The translations under genes were made by a program, and so were the position numbers. Below the pieces are notes generated by a model. It had not been told where the DNA came from, did not search any database, and saw only the letters and a list, made by a program, of their open reading frames with translations. Below are positions 12,200-24,112 of a stretch of DNA of 64,000 nucleotides, piece after piece. Where the stretch lies: NCBI GenBank assembly GCA_022578965.1, contig MU400622.1:1-64000 (forward strand), in the 5' to 3' direction. This stretch comes from Xylaria sp. FL1777. Lineage: Eukaryota > Ascomycota > Sordariomycetes > Xylariales > Xylariaceae. Positions within the stretch are counted from its first letter, which is position 1, and each line of letters begins with the position of its first letter.

Positions 12200-12850
12200 A
12201 ACTATTTTAAAACTACTTTAAAATTTTATATAATTAGTATTTATTTAGCTATTTTGTTAGCTTTATTTTTTTTTTATAAAAATATAATATTAAAAATATA
12301 ATTATAAACTACTTAGCAAAAAATACTTTATAAAAATTTTATACAAACTATTTTTTAATAGTAAACTAGCAATATTTTTACTTTAATGCTATATAAATTA
12401 ACTTTGCTTTTTAAAATGTGCTTTATATTATTAAACCTTTTTATTTAACTAATAATATAATACTTTTATATACTTTGTTTTATAAGTTAGCATGCTTAAC
12501 TAAAAAAACATATAATAATAATAGCTTATTTTAAAAATATTGTTAAATTTTTTATTTATAATATTTGTTTTAAAATATAAAAAAGCTAAAAATAATAAAG
12601 ATTATACTAATTAACCCTTAAGTTAAAAAAGTAGCTTTATATTAAATTAAATTATATAATTTTTATAAGTAGTATATATAAATATTTATAAAAAGATTTT
12701 ATTTTTTTAATTTATTATAGTTTAACTTATTGTTTTTTAGCTTAAACTTATTAAAACAATATTACTAAAGTAAAGCTTACTTATTAATGTAAAAAGCAAT
12801 ACTATTTAATTTTTCTTTTTTTTTTAACGCTTTTTAGTTTTATAAAAGCT
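12200..12850 (-). pseudogene. possible decayed minus-strand coding region, family unknown
   Basis: Read on the minus strand, this stretch gives a frame with stops mostly at positions explicable as Gln or Trp. Runs of a dozen or more residues lie between stops, which is longer than in the other frames here. The peptide is hydrophobic and Lys-rich with no motif I recognise. The long 30-45 residue runs and absence of TGA are the only support. It could be chance openness. Confidence 0.25.
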
Positions 12851-14349
12851 AGCTCTATTATATATTATTTATTTTGTTTAATGCTTTTATGCTGCTTTAT
12901 TATAATATATACTATAAATATTATATGCTTTAGTTTTATATTATAATTGCTATAAACTTTTATAAACTGCTTTTTTAGCAAACTATTTACTTATTTTTGC
13001 TAATTAATTTTATTATTTATAACTTTTTTTTTTATTTTAATATGTTAGTTAAATGATTTTTTGCTTATTTGTATTATTTATTTTATTAAACTTATTAAAA
13101 AACTAGCAATATTTATATTGCTTAATAGTAGTGCACTACTAAAGCAGTTTACTACTACTAAATATATTAAACATATGTTTATTAATTAAGTATTATTTAT
13201 TTTTTTTAAGCAAACTTGCATTAATAATATTTCTTTTTAAGTATTATAGCTATAATATATTACTTAAAATTACTATATAACTAACAAGTTAAAAAAGCTA
13301 TTATAAAAGTTTAGCTTAAAAAACGTAATATAAAAGTATAGCATGCTATAAGTACTAAACAATATATTTAAGTAATATATTTTTTAACTTATAAATTATG
13401 CTTTAAAGCAGCTTTTTTTATTTTTTTTTAAGCGTTAAAATTAACTAAAAATAACTTAGCAAAGTATAATATAAAGTATATTTAATATAAATAAGCAGTT
13501 TAAAATAACATTACTAAAGAACTTTTAAAATATTGCTAATTATATTATTATTTTTATTAAATACTATAAAGCATAACTATTATATAGCAAAACTTTTAAG
13601 CTTGCATTATAATTAATTGCTTATATATATAACTTAAAGTTTTTTAAAGCTTATAAATATATTTTAAAAAGCTTAAGCTTTTTTATTAAAAATAATATAA
13701 TGTTTTATATAAAAGCTAGCTAAACTATATGCAAAGCTATTTTTAATTTCTTAGCTTACTTAATGTTTACTATATTTATTTTTAAGTTTTTGCTGCTTTA
13801 AATAAAACTAAAGTTAAAAGCTTTTAAGCAAAAAAAACAACATTATTTAATAATGCTAACTTTTTACTTTTTGTTTTTATATAATAGTAAAAACTAAAAA
13901 TAGAAATTTATAACTTTAGTAATTATAATATAAATAAACATTAAAGCTAGTTTATATATATAGTATTAATGCTTAGCGCTTTAAATAATTATGCTAATTA
14001 ATTAAGCAAAAGCTTTGCTTTTTAATATTATAAAGTTTAAAAAGCTTAGTTTGCTATATTTACTAGCAAAAATATTATATGCTTGTTTTTTAATAATTAG
14101 TTTAATTATTATTAAGCATATATTAGCTTTTATATTTTAGTTATGCTAAACTTTAAAAAAACTAAGTTTTTTTATGTTTAATTATTTAAGCATATTATTA
14201 TATAGTTAGATTTTTTTAGTTTTAAATATAGCTACTTAAAGCTATTATATTATAATATAGTAAAAAAAAAGCTATTATATAATAATATAAGTTATTTATT
14301 TAAAAGAGCTTTAATAGCTATTATATTAATATATTTATTACTATTGCTT

Positions 14350-14590
14350 AATTAAGTTTGCAATACTACTATATAAGCATACTATAATATATATTAATAT
14401 GCTATAATATTTATGCAATAAAAACGCAATGCTTTTGATTTTAGCTTTAACGTTATGTTTTAATAGTTATTTAACTATTGCAGCAAAAGTTTTTTACGTA
14501 TGTTTTTTAAATAGCTTTTTTATATATTTATTAAGCAACTTATTATATTTTTTTAACTATATATATTTTGCTTTAGCACATTTTTTAATG
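14350..14590 (-). pseudogene. decayed minus-strand coding fragment, Lys/Leu-rich
   Basis: From about 14590 leftwards on the minus strand, 62 codons contain only three stops, all TAA/TAG. The residues alternate Lys/Leu/Tyr in a way that suggests an amphipathic helix (K-K-Y-N-K-L-L-N-K-Y, then L-L-K-H-N-V-K-A-K). The original was probably rich in Glu/Lys. No family is recognisable. Confidence 0.35.
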
Positions 14591-17116
14591 CTATAAAACT
14601 ACTATTTTTTTTTATTAACTTATTAGTATAACTTAAACTAAAAAACTTAAAAGCTAATAGTTTAATATTAACATTTAAGTTGCTATATTAAATAAGCATA
14701 TTAGCAAAAAAAATCTTTATAAAATATATAGCATTATATAAAAAGCTAAACATAAAGCTAGTTATATAATATAAGCTAATAAAAAAGCTAACTAATAATA
14801 ATAAAACTAGCAAAAAAAAAAACAAAATAAACGTTATAAATAATATAAAGCTAAAAACAAACAGTAGTTATAATTTTAATAATTATAAATAGCTATAATA
14901 AAACTTAAAACTAAAGCAAAACTAATAAAAACTACTAAAAATAAAATATTTAAAACTATATAGTAATTATATTTTAGCTTATTCTTTAATATATAAAAAC
15001 TAATATAAAATAATATTATTTTTAAAAAAAACTTAGCATGCTAAAAAAATAACTTAAAGTAATTTAAATTATTATTACTTTAGTAATATTTGTTTTTTTA
15101 AAAATTTATGTAGCATTACTTTAAGTAGCTTATATAGCATTATTACTAACTATTAATTCTTTATGTAGCATTGCTTTTTTTTTTAAGTTTTTTATAATGT
15201 TGTTTGTTTTTTACTTAAAAGGTTTATGCTATATTATTATTTATAAAACATAATTTATGTAATATTAAAGTTTCTATATAAAGTTTGATTTTATTTATGT
15301 TGCATTAAAAACTATAGCAATAAAATCTATTAGTTATAAAAGCAATATAACGTATATATATAGCTAAAAATATATATAGCTTTTTTACTTATTATAATCT
15401 TTATAATATATAATAAACATACTATTGCTTTTTATACTTATTTTAAATATAATACTTTTTTATTTTAACTATTTTATTATGCTTAGTTCTATAAAAGTTT
15501 ATTAATATACTTTTTAAAAAAAATATAAATACTTAAAAAAATAATTATAGTTTATATAAATATATTTAATATATAGTTTTATTAAGCTAATATTTACTTT
15601 TATATAATATTTTGCTGTTTTTTAGGTTTGCTTAAAAATAAAAAGCTTAAAGTTAATAATGTTGTTTTTTTTAACGTTTGCTTAATATATATTTAAACTT
15701 TTGCTTTTTTAAACAAAAAAAGTAAGCTTAAAGGCTTAAAAAAACAAAGCTTTAGCAAAAAAAACATTAGCTTATATATTATTTATATTACTAGCTATAA
15801 TATTTTGCTTTTTTTTAATAGCTAAAAAAAATGCAAAAATATATTACTTGTTATAATAAAAATACTAAGCTTAGCTTTACAAAAAAAATGTTTTAAACGC
15901 TACAGTAATTAGTATAGCTTTTAAAAGCAGCAAGCTTTTTTTTATAAATTTATACTTAATAAAAAGCTTTTATTTTTTTATATAAAATATAGCTATTTTA
16001 CTTTTATTAATACATTATATATTATGTTTACTTTTGTTAGCATATTAAAAATGCTATAATTTTTTTCGTTAAATTATTAATTATTATTGCTATTTAGCTA
16101 TAATTACTTTTATTATATATTATAACTACTTTTATTAATATATTAATAGCTATTATTATATTAGCTATACTATTTTTTTATGCATTTATAAAATGTTTAA
16201 TATATATAATTAATAAAATATATAATTTTTTGCTTTATATTTTTTATATTATTTACTGATTTTTTTTACTAAGGTTTTTTTTTTTTAATTTTATTAAGCT
16301 TTTATTTTATTACATAATTTTTGTTTATACTATATATATTATAAGTGTAAAAACTTTATTAAAAAAATCTTAAAACAAAGCAAAAAGTTGCTATATAAAG
16401 CAAATTACTATACTTAAAAACTTTATATATACTTTTTTGCAAAAAAAGCTAATTGCTATTTTTTATTGCTTTTAAAATATAAAAAATTTTATAAATAAAC
16501 AAAAAAAGCTTTTAAATTAGCATAAAATAATATAATATTAATATAAAGCAGCATAAAAGCATTAAAAAATATATAAAATTATTTTGCTTTATTTTTATTA
16601 GCTTATTAGTTTTATTACTATTACTTTTGTTTATATATTAATTATTAGTTTTTTAAAATTTTATAATGTTTTTTTATTAACCATTAAACTTAGCCTTTTA
16701 AAATAGCAATAAAATAATTAAGTTAAATATAATATAAATACTTTAATTAATACATTAGTTTTGTTGCTATAGCTTATATTATAAAGCTAACTTTTAAATA
16801 AAACTATTATTACATTAAACTTAAAAATAAAAGCATTTTTTGTTTTAAAATTTAAAACTAAAAAGATTGCTTAGTTTTTGTTTAATTTTTTATAGCAGCT
16901 TAAAAAAAATTTTTAATATATAAAAGCAAAATAGCGTTTTTTTTTAATACGCAAAACTATTTTTAATAGTTTTTGTTTTACGTAATATAATTTTAATGTT
17001 TTATAGTATAATACGTATAAAAATAGCAAAAAATATTTAGTAAGTTTGCTATAGTTTAAAACGTAAAAATTTTTAGTTTTAAAAATAAAACAAAAAATTT
17101 TTTTTAAATATTTTTT

Positions 17117-17455
17117 ACTTTTTAATAGCAGTTTAAAATATAAAAATATTTGCTTTTAAAATATAACTTAAAAATATAATAATTTTTGCTTTTTAACTAA
17201 AACTTTAGTTTTTAACAACTTTTTAATAATAGCTTAAAATTTTAATTTTAAAATTAAAACTAAAAAAATTACTTAAGTTTTATTAACTTTTTAGCAATAG
17301 CTTAAAATTTTAGCTTTAAAACTAAAACTTTAGTTTTTTTTAATTTTTTAATAATAGCTTATAATTTTAGCTTTAAAATATAAACTAAAAAAATTGCTTA
17401 GTTTTTTTTAACTTTTTTTTAATAGCTTAAAATATAAAAATTTTTACTTTTAAAA
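17117..17455. repeat. degenerate ~68-bp tandem repeat
   Basis: About four to five diverged copies of a unit containing AACTTTTTAATAATAGC, then TTAAAATTTTAGCTTTAAAA, then ACTAAAAAAATTGCTTAGTT. Related text begins near 16880. Each unit has internal inverted symmetry around the TTTTAAAA steps. Confidence 0.7.
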
Positions 17456-17499
17456 ACAAAACTATAAAAAGCTTTAATAATTAATATATTACTTATTTT

Positions 17500-17632
17500 A
17501 AAACAAATAAAGCTTATTATTAAATATGTTTTATTTTATTTAAGTTGCTTTTTAAAAGAATTACTAAGTAAAAATTTTGCTGTTTTATTATTTATTGTAC
17601 TAATAATTAAAACTATTATTTAAAAGCTAATA
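17500..17632. repeat. direct repeat, copy 1 (partner at 17762)
   Basis: Shares a ~120-bp stretch with 17762-17880, beginning AAAAYAAATAAAGCTTA and ending ATTATTTATTG. The differences seen are mostly transitions. A partial third copy covers about 17690-17750. The repeat ends where the strongly mutated DNA gives way to a more G+C-containing patch. Confidence 0.8.
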
Positions 17633-17761
17633 TAAAACTTTATATAATTATTAGCTATAGCTAATCAAGCTATATTTAAGTTTTAAACACTTTTTATTAT
17701 TTTATTATTTATAGCGCTAATAGTTAAAATTATTATTTAAAAGCTAATGCTTTTTTGTTTT

Positions 17762-17880
17762 AAAATAAATAAAGCTTACTACTAAATATGTTTTATTTTA
17801 TTTAAGTTATTTTTTAAAAAAATTACTAAGTAAAAATTTTGCTGTTTTATTATTTATTGCATTTATAATTAAAGCTATAA
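17762..17880. repeat. direct repeat, copy 2 (partner at 17500)
   Basis: Second copy of the 17500-17632 repeat, offset by 262 bp. Confidence 0.8.
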
Positions 17881-19860
17881 TACAGTAACCTATACTATTT
17901 TGCAACGAAGCTTGGTTACATAAGCTTATGCTACTACACTTTATGCTAGCACACCTAGTACTTACCTATAATTTTGTATGCATACCTTATAACCTTTTGT
18001 TTAGCCTTATTATTCTGCATAATATACTTTGGCTTACTTTATTACTTTGTATTGCTTAAGTTGCTTAGCGCTACGCTAAAACTACAATAAGTAGGAACCT
18101 ATTTGTTTAAGTTGAAATTTTGCAGTAACTAAGTTAGTTCACTTATTTTTATACTTTTATACTTTACATACGCTAACTTAATACAAATTATATAACTATG
18201 CAAGATTTAAAAAACTATGCAGTTTTGTTAATTGCTTAAATATATTACTTTTTAACCAAGCTATATTATTATTTCTTGTTTGCTAAAATAAATTATAACG
18301 CTAACATTAAGAAAGCATTCAAGTTATATTAAAACTAAAATCTAGACTAAAATTTAAAACCAGAACTAAAACTTAAACTAAAACTAAACCAAATTAAAAT
18401 TAGAAGAAATATAATATAGCTATAGATAATTATATACTTATAGTGCTAACTTTATTAGGTTAATAAATAAATAAATAGATTAATTAAAGCTAATAATGCT
18501 GATTTTAAAGCGGCGTACTAATTAAGAGATGCTTTATAAAACTAAAATTAGCAACAAGTTGTAGTGAAATAGTACTATTAACCTGTTTAACAACCTAAAT
18601 ACAGCAAGCAATGCTTTTTTATTTATATGCAAAATATTGCAAAAAACGTAGAAAAAACATAACGAGGTTAAAATAATAAACAAGACACTTATTTATTATG
18701 CTGCATATTTAATCTTAATTATAATTATTATACTTTTTATTACATTTTTATTTTTATGCGTTATTAATTATGCTTAATTATACAAAGTGCTTAAAAATTA
18801 GTACTTATAAAACAAAAGCACAAAACAAAAGCTATTTTACTACATTTATACAGTATAAAAGCTATAGCAATTATAGCACTTATAGCAGCTATAAAAATAT
18901 ATACCTTACGTTTTACATTAATATACTAAACAAAATAAAACAAGCAAAACTAACGCAATTAATTAACCTTAATAAAATATAGCTACTTTTTCTTATTAGC
19001 ATTTATATTTAATAAATATATATATATATGTTTACTTATTTATTAATTTATTTATTTTACTTTAGTACTAATTATATTTAATATTTATAGAAGCCTTTTT
19101 TACTTATTAAAATAAAACTAACTTAGATATAATTAACTTAAATGTAACTTACTTAAACGTATTTTTAGATATAACCGAACGAATATAATTAATTAAGTAA
19201 TTAATAAATAAATAAATTTGCAGAAGTTTTTTAATTAGTGTTATAAAAGCTAATAAATAAAAGCCAATGATTTAAGTTGTTTTGTTTTATTTTTAATGAC
19301 TTTTTGTTGCAAAGTATGCAAACTAATTACTTATTTATTATTAATTAATTAATTAATTGATTAACTAACTAATTTATTGTTTTTACTATTACGTATAAAG
19401 CTATACATAATACTATTTTATGCTTTCAAAAATACGTACTTCAGTATAAAATAACTTAGCACTAAACGTAGCAACAATTAATGCAATATAGCACAAGCAA
19501 TAAAAAACGTTTTAAATAGCAGTAAAATGAATAATATTATATAGATATCTAGTTAAAGCTATAAAAATCTATTTATTTATATTTTTATAAAGCTGTTTAT
19601 CGGTAGTAGCTAAAGCACTTTTACTACAGTTAATAACTAGTATATAGCTATAGTTTAATGTATAGCTATAATTAGCTATTATATACGCTTTTATTTACTA
19701 CTAGCGTTTGTCTTTAGCGTTTTTAGTGTTTGCGTTTAACATACGTAATATGTAGTAGTTCATTTGTTTAATGCTTAATTAATTAACTCTTAATTAGTTA
19801 GCAACCCTTATTTAATGAACCTTTTCTTTGTTTTGTTGCATCTTTTTTTTTTCTTTTTTA
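17881..19860. other. less mutated intergenic-like stretch, no gene seen
   Basis: Base composition changes abruptly at 17881: CC, GG, CA and TG dinucleotides reappear (for example around 17900-18120 and 18490-18620). No frame longer than about 70 codons exists. The longest, 18770-18982 (+), encodes a low-complexity Tyr/Ser/Lys peptide without motifs and is not supported as a gene. No tRNA or rRNA was recognised. Confidence 0.55.
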
Positions 19861-19871
19861 ACATGCTTTAG

Positions 19872-20770
19872 AAATATAGCTATGATTTTTAGCACTACAT
19901 TACGTACTGTTAAATCAGTAATATAAGGAAAGCTGTTATACAAAATAAACCTATTGTAATTTATGTTAATTAAGTGCAGAAAAAACCAAAGGGTTAGCTA
20001 AGGCAATAATTACTAATGCGTTAATAAATGTAGCTATAATTTTTAGCACTACATTACGTACTGCTAAATCAGCGACATAAGAAAGGCTATTATATAAACC
20101 ATACTTTTTGTAAGTTAGGTATCAAAAAAAAAGTTAATAAAAGAAACAAATGTTAATATGCAAAATAATGTAGCCATGATTTTTGCTGCTTAGCGCTGCA
20201 TTACGTACTGCTAGATTAGTAACATGCAGAAAGCTGTTATATAAACTTATCGTAAGTTATATTAAACAGAAATAAAATAAAAAAAAGAAAAAGGTTAGTG
20301 AAAAAGCAGCAACTATAAATGCACAAACAAATGTAGCTATGATTTTTAGCATTATATTATGTACTGCTAAGTTAGCAACATCTAGGTTAATAACATTTAA
20401 ATTAATAACGTAAGAAAAGCTATTATATAAACTATTTATTTAAGTACGTAAACTAACTTTAAGTTATGTTAAATAAATATAAGTAAAATAAAGCAAAAGG
20501 TTAACAAAAGCAATTATTTATACGTAAGAAAATATAGCTATGATTTTTAGTACTACATTACTTAATGCTAGATTAATAATATAAAAAAAGCTATTATATA
20601 AACTTATTGTAAGTTATATTAAACAGGTATAAAAGCAGACAATTAGTTTATAACTACTAATGCTTACAAAAAAAAATGTAGCCATAATTTTTTGCGCTAC
20701 ATTACTTAATGCTAAATTAGCTAAATTAGTAATATAAAAAAAGCTATTATATAAACTTTACTAACCTTTT
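19872..20770. repeat. satellite-like tandem array, 140-200 bp unit, six copies
   Basis: Copies start near 19872, 20026, 20166, 20329, 20529 and 20673. Each opens with a variant of ATGTAGCTATGATTTTTAGC, then CTACATTACGTACTGCTAAA, then a variable ATTAGTAACATA block, then AAAGCTATTATATAAAC. Spacer lengths vary, giving periods of about 154, 140, 163, 200 and 144 bp. Copies differ by transitions and by internal insertions of short ATTAGTAA / TAGGTTAATAACATT units. Outlying partial copies lie near 21340-21400 and 21600-21690. Confidence 0.88.
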
Positions 20771-21409
20771 ATTATACGTAATTAAGTAAACCTAAAGAAA
20801 ATTTAGTATTAAATTAATAAATATATCTAAATGCAAGTTAATTAGTAATAAAGTTAAACTATATTTTTGCTATAGCTTATAAACTTATAAAACAAACAAA
20901 TAATAATATTAATAAATCTTAAGTCTATATTTCTAACTATAGCAAACTAAGTATTATTTAACTACTTATTATATATTATATTATATTATTAATATAAAAT
21001 AAAAACTCGTTTAAAAAGTAATAGCGCAAAGCTAAAAGATTGATTATTTCTAGCTAAAATACTTTTAATACTAGAAAACTTAGAGTTTAATTTTAAGCTT
21101 ATATCTAATTTAAAATATGCGCACTATTTTTAAGTTAAAAAGCATAGTTTAATAAATAAATGCATAGTAAAAGCTAAATAGTTTTTAGCGTTATGTTTAA
21201 TTTTTTTATTATTATACCTGCAGTTTAGTTTTAAGCTTAAGCTTAATTTAAGATAAAGAAATATAGCTAGTTAGTAAAAGCGCAATTATTAATGCATAAC
21301 TATTAGTATGCATAAATAGTTTTTTAACACGCTTAAAAATTAAATTTATACTGCAGCATTAGTAATATAAAAAAAGCTATTATAAAAATTAAGCCAATAA
21401 TAAATCATG

Positions 21410-21545
21410 TTAAAAAAGTATAAAAGAATAAAAGTAACGTTAAAAAGATATAAAAACGTTAGGTTAATTAAAAAAGTATAAAAACATAAGTTTAATAAAA
21501 GCATAAGTCTATTAAAAAAATGAAAGCATAAGGTTAATAAAAGTG
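21410..21545. repeat. degenerate ~25-30 bp tandem repeat
   Basis: Repeated variants of AAAAGTATAAAARCATAAG followed by TTAATAAAAG. Copies are imperfect, so the unit boundary is uncertain. Confidence 0.55.
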
Positions 21546-21599
21546 CAACTAGTATATATAAATAAATGCCTTTTTAACACGTATTAAAAATATGCTTAA

Positions 21600-21690
21600 G
21601 TAGTTATAATTTTAAGTACTATATTATATACTGCTAAATTAATAATTGCTAAATTAATAACTGCTAAATTAATAACATAAAAAAAGCTAT
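21600..21690. repeat. outlying satellite copy with internal 16-bp triplication
   Basis: A partial copy of the 19872-20770 unit in which the segment CTGCTAAATTAATAA is present three times in a row before the AAAGCTATTA block. It shows how the parent array changes length. Confidence 0.7.
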
Positions 21691-21834
21691 TAGCTATTAC
21701 ACAAACTAAACTTTTTTTTTACTAAAGCATATTATTAATAAAACTATTACTTGTTTTAATATTGCTATTTAAGTTTATATGTATAGCTTTTTATTATATT
21801 TAATTATTATATAAAACATGTATACTTTATGTAT

Positions 21835-23905
21835 TTTAATAATATATTGTTTATTTAGTACTATACTTGCATTAATAATTATAACATTTTACTACTTAAC
21901 TAAGTTTACTTAAAAAAAAGCCTTTTTTATATTTTAAAATATAAAGTAGCTTAATACTAGTATAATTACGTAATTAATTAATTAATTAATTGATTAAATT
22001 ATTAACATAATAAAAGTATTTTGCTTTTAAAAATAAAAATTTTTGGGCTACTTGATTAACTTTATATTAGTATTAGCTAAACGCTATAGCTTAAAAAAAT
22101 CTGAACTGTTAAAATAAAAAAAAAAAAAAAGAAAAAATAAAAAAAAAACAAGTCTTTATTTTTAGACTTTATACTGCTTATATAACAACACTTATTAATA
22201 GCTTTAGTTTTTTTTGCTTTTTTATAATAAGCTTATTAATAAGTTCTTTTATTGCTTTTAATACGTTATTTATTGTTTTGCTTAAACTTCTTATTAATAT
22301 TAGTTAAGTTTTCTTTTAAAATAGCATACTTACTAAGTAAAATATTTAAATCTTTAAGTTGTTATAAAAACGATTTAATTATTTTATTTATTACTATTGC
22401 ACAAAATAGTTATAATATATTATTTGCTTTTATTGCTTAACTGTTTAAAAATTAAGCAAACTTGTTTTAATTCTTATTTTTTTTATTAGCGTTTTTTTAG
22501 TTACTACTTTAACTAGCAGCTAAATATAAAACACTTAAGTTTTTTACTTTGCTGCTGCAATTATATTTTGTTGCTTTATATGTTTTTTTAAACTTATAAA
22601 ACGTTTATTTAATTAGTTAACTTTGTTTCAAATGTTTTTAAAAATATCTAAAATGCGTTGTTTTTTTACTACTGCTAATATGTTTTTATATAATGCAAAC
22701 TGTTTTTTTAGTTTTGCATGCATTCCTTTAATGCGATTAAAGTTTAGCTAAAGCAGTACTATTTTAATTATGCTTGTTGTTTTAGTACTAATTTTACTGT
22801 TATAGCGATTTTTCGTTTTTTCTAAAAGTAAATAAAAATATAAGTTTTTTTAAACGCTTGCTTTTTTATAGATGTTTTTATATAGCTATTACTTATTATT
22901 TTTAAATAAATTGATTTATTTATGTAATTATAATGTTTATACTTTTTTAATTTTATATTTTTGTTGTAAATATCTAAAAAATATAGTATTAAATATTTAT
23001 TACGTATATAAAAATAAATAAAGCAAAAATTATAAATAAAAGAAAAATAAAAGATAATATATTTAGTAAGTAGCATAAATACTATATAAACTAAAACATT
23101 TTTATATAAAAAGTACTAAAAACATAGCAAATTATATTTACGTTAAAATAAACTGCTTACATTATAATATTTTGCTTTTTTTTATTAATTAGTGTCTTTT
23201 TTTCTAAAGTAGCTATTTATTATATTAAACTACAAGTTATAAAGCTTAAGTATTTAAACCTAAATATTTAAGCATAAGTAATCTAGCATATATACTTCGT
23301 GCATTTAAATAATATATTATTTAGTTAGCATTATACTTGCATTAGCAATTTTACTATATATAGTAAGCCAGTTATAAATCAAGCACTAAATTAAGCTACT
23401 ATTATTAAAGCAGCGCATAAAAAGCAAGGCAATTAATTATTTATACAATAGATCTATATATGTAATAACTAAACAAATAAGCTTTAGATTTTATAGTATA
23501 TGCTTTAATAAGCATAAATATGCAATATTTATACATATAAAAAATAAAAACAATAAATAAAAAAAATAAGTACTAAAGTTATAGTTTATTATAAAATATA
23601 TATTTTATATATATAAATAGTATATTGTTTAGTTAGCACTATACTTATATTAGCAATTTTATAGCTTTTAAATTAAGCAATAAATTAATTAGTAAATATT
23701 AATTAACAAATTAATTCTAATTATTTTATATTTTATTAATTAAGTTTAAAATAGCTTATTATAGTTAGTTCTACCTAAAAGCAGCGCTAAAAAGCAAAGC
23801 AATTAATAAATAGCTTAGATTTTTATTATAAAACATATATTTTGTACGTTTAAATAGTGCTTTTTATAGTTAGCACTATATTTGCATTAGTAATTTTTAA
23901 AGCTT
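21835..23905. repeat. four dispersed copies of a ~55-bp motif
   Basis: Copies at about 21835-21890, 23300-23352, 23605-23660 and 23845-23905. They share a core like TAGTTAGCACTATACTTGCA followed by TTAGCAATTTT, preceded by an AT-rich ATATATTTTRTAC segment. Two of the intervals also share AAGCAGCGCTAAAAAGCAA. The copies are interspersed rather than strictly tandem. Confidence 0.75.
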
Positions 23906-24039
23906 TTTATTTTAAGACCTTAAAAACAAGAAGTATTATTACTTATTAAAAACTTTGTAATTTTTCTTAGTATTGTTAGCAGTTTGCAAATTTTTATTAA
24001 AATAAATACTAAAAGCAAAAAGCTTTAGTTTGTAACGTT

Positions 24040-24112
24040 TTATTTTGTTTAGTTTTGTTTAGTTCTATTTTGTTTTGTTTTGTTTTGTTTTGCTTAGTTT
24101 TTTTTAGTTCTG
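24040..24112. repeat. TTTTG / TTTAG pentanucleotide tract
   Basis: Contains a run of TTTTG units flanked by TTTAG and TTCTG variants. A simple-sequence tract. Confidence 0.8.

Larger units (their letters stand above)
9663..16870. other. heavily decayed AT-rich region, no identifiable gene
   Basis: The + strand is T-rich from about 9.9 to 12 kb and mixed afterwards. Stops are dense in all frames. T-runs of 8-15 occur at 10128-10143, 10626-10642 and elsewhere. Two weak minus-strand near-open stretches are listed separately. I found no reverse transcriptase, integrase or transposase motif here, but saturation is high enough that a real element could be missed. Confidence 0.5.

Noticed and set aside
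18770..18982. 70-codon + frame as a gene
   Set aside because: Low-complexity Tyr/Ser/Lys peptide without motifs; an expected chance opening in a less mutated patch.
22150..22169. AAGTCT...AGACTT hairpin as a terminator
   Set aside because: Only a 6-bp stem, with no gene upstream; likely chance.
22252..23076. Short frames at 22252-22440 (+) and 22822-23076 (-)
   Set aside because: Hydrophobic or Tyr/Lys-rich low-complexity peptides, no motif, no neighbouring remnants in frame.
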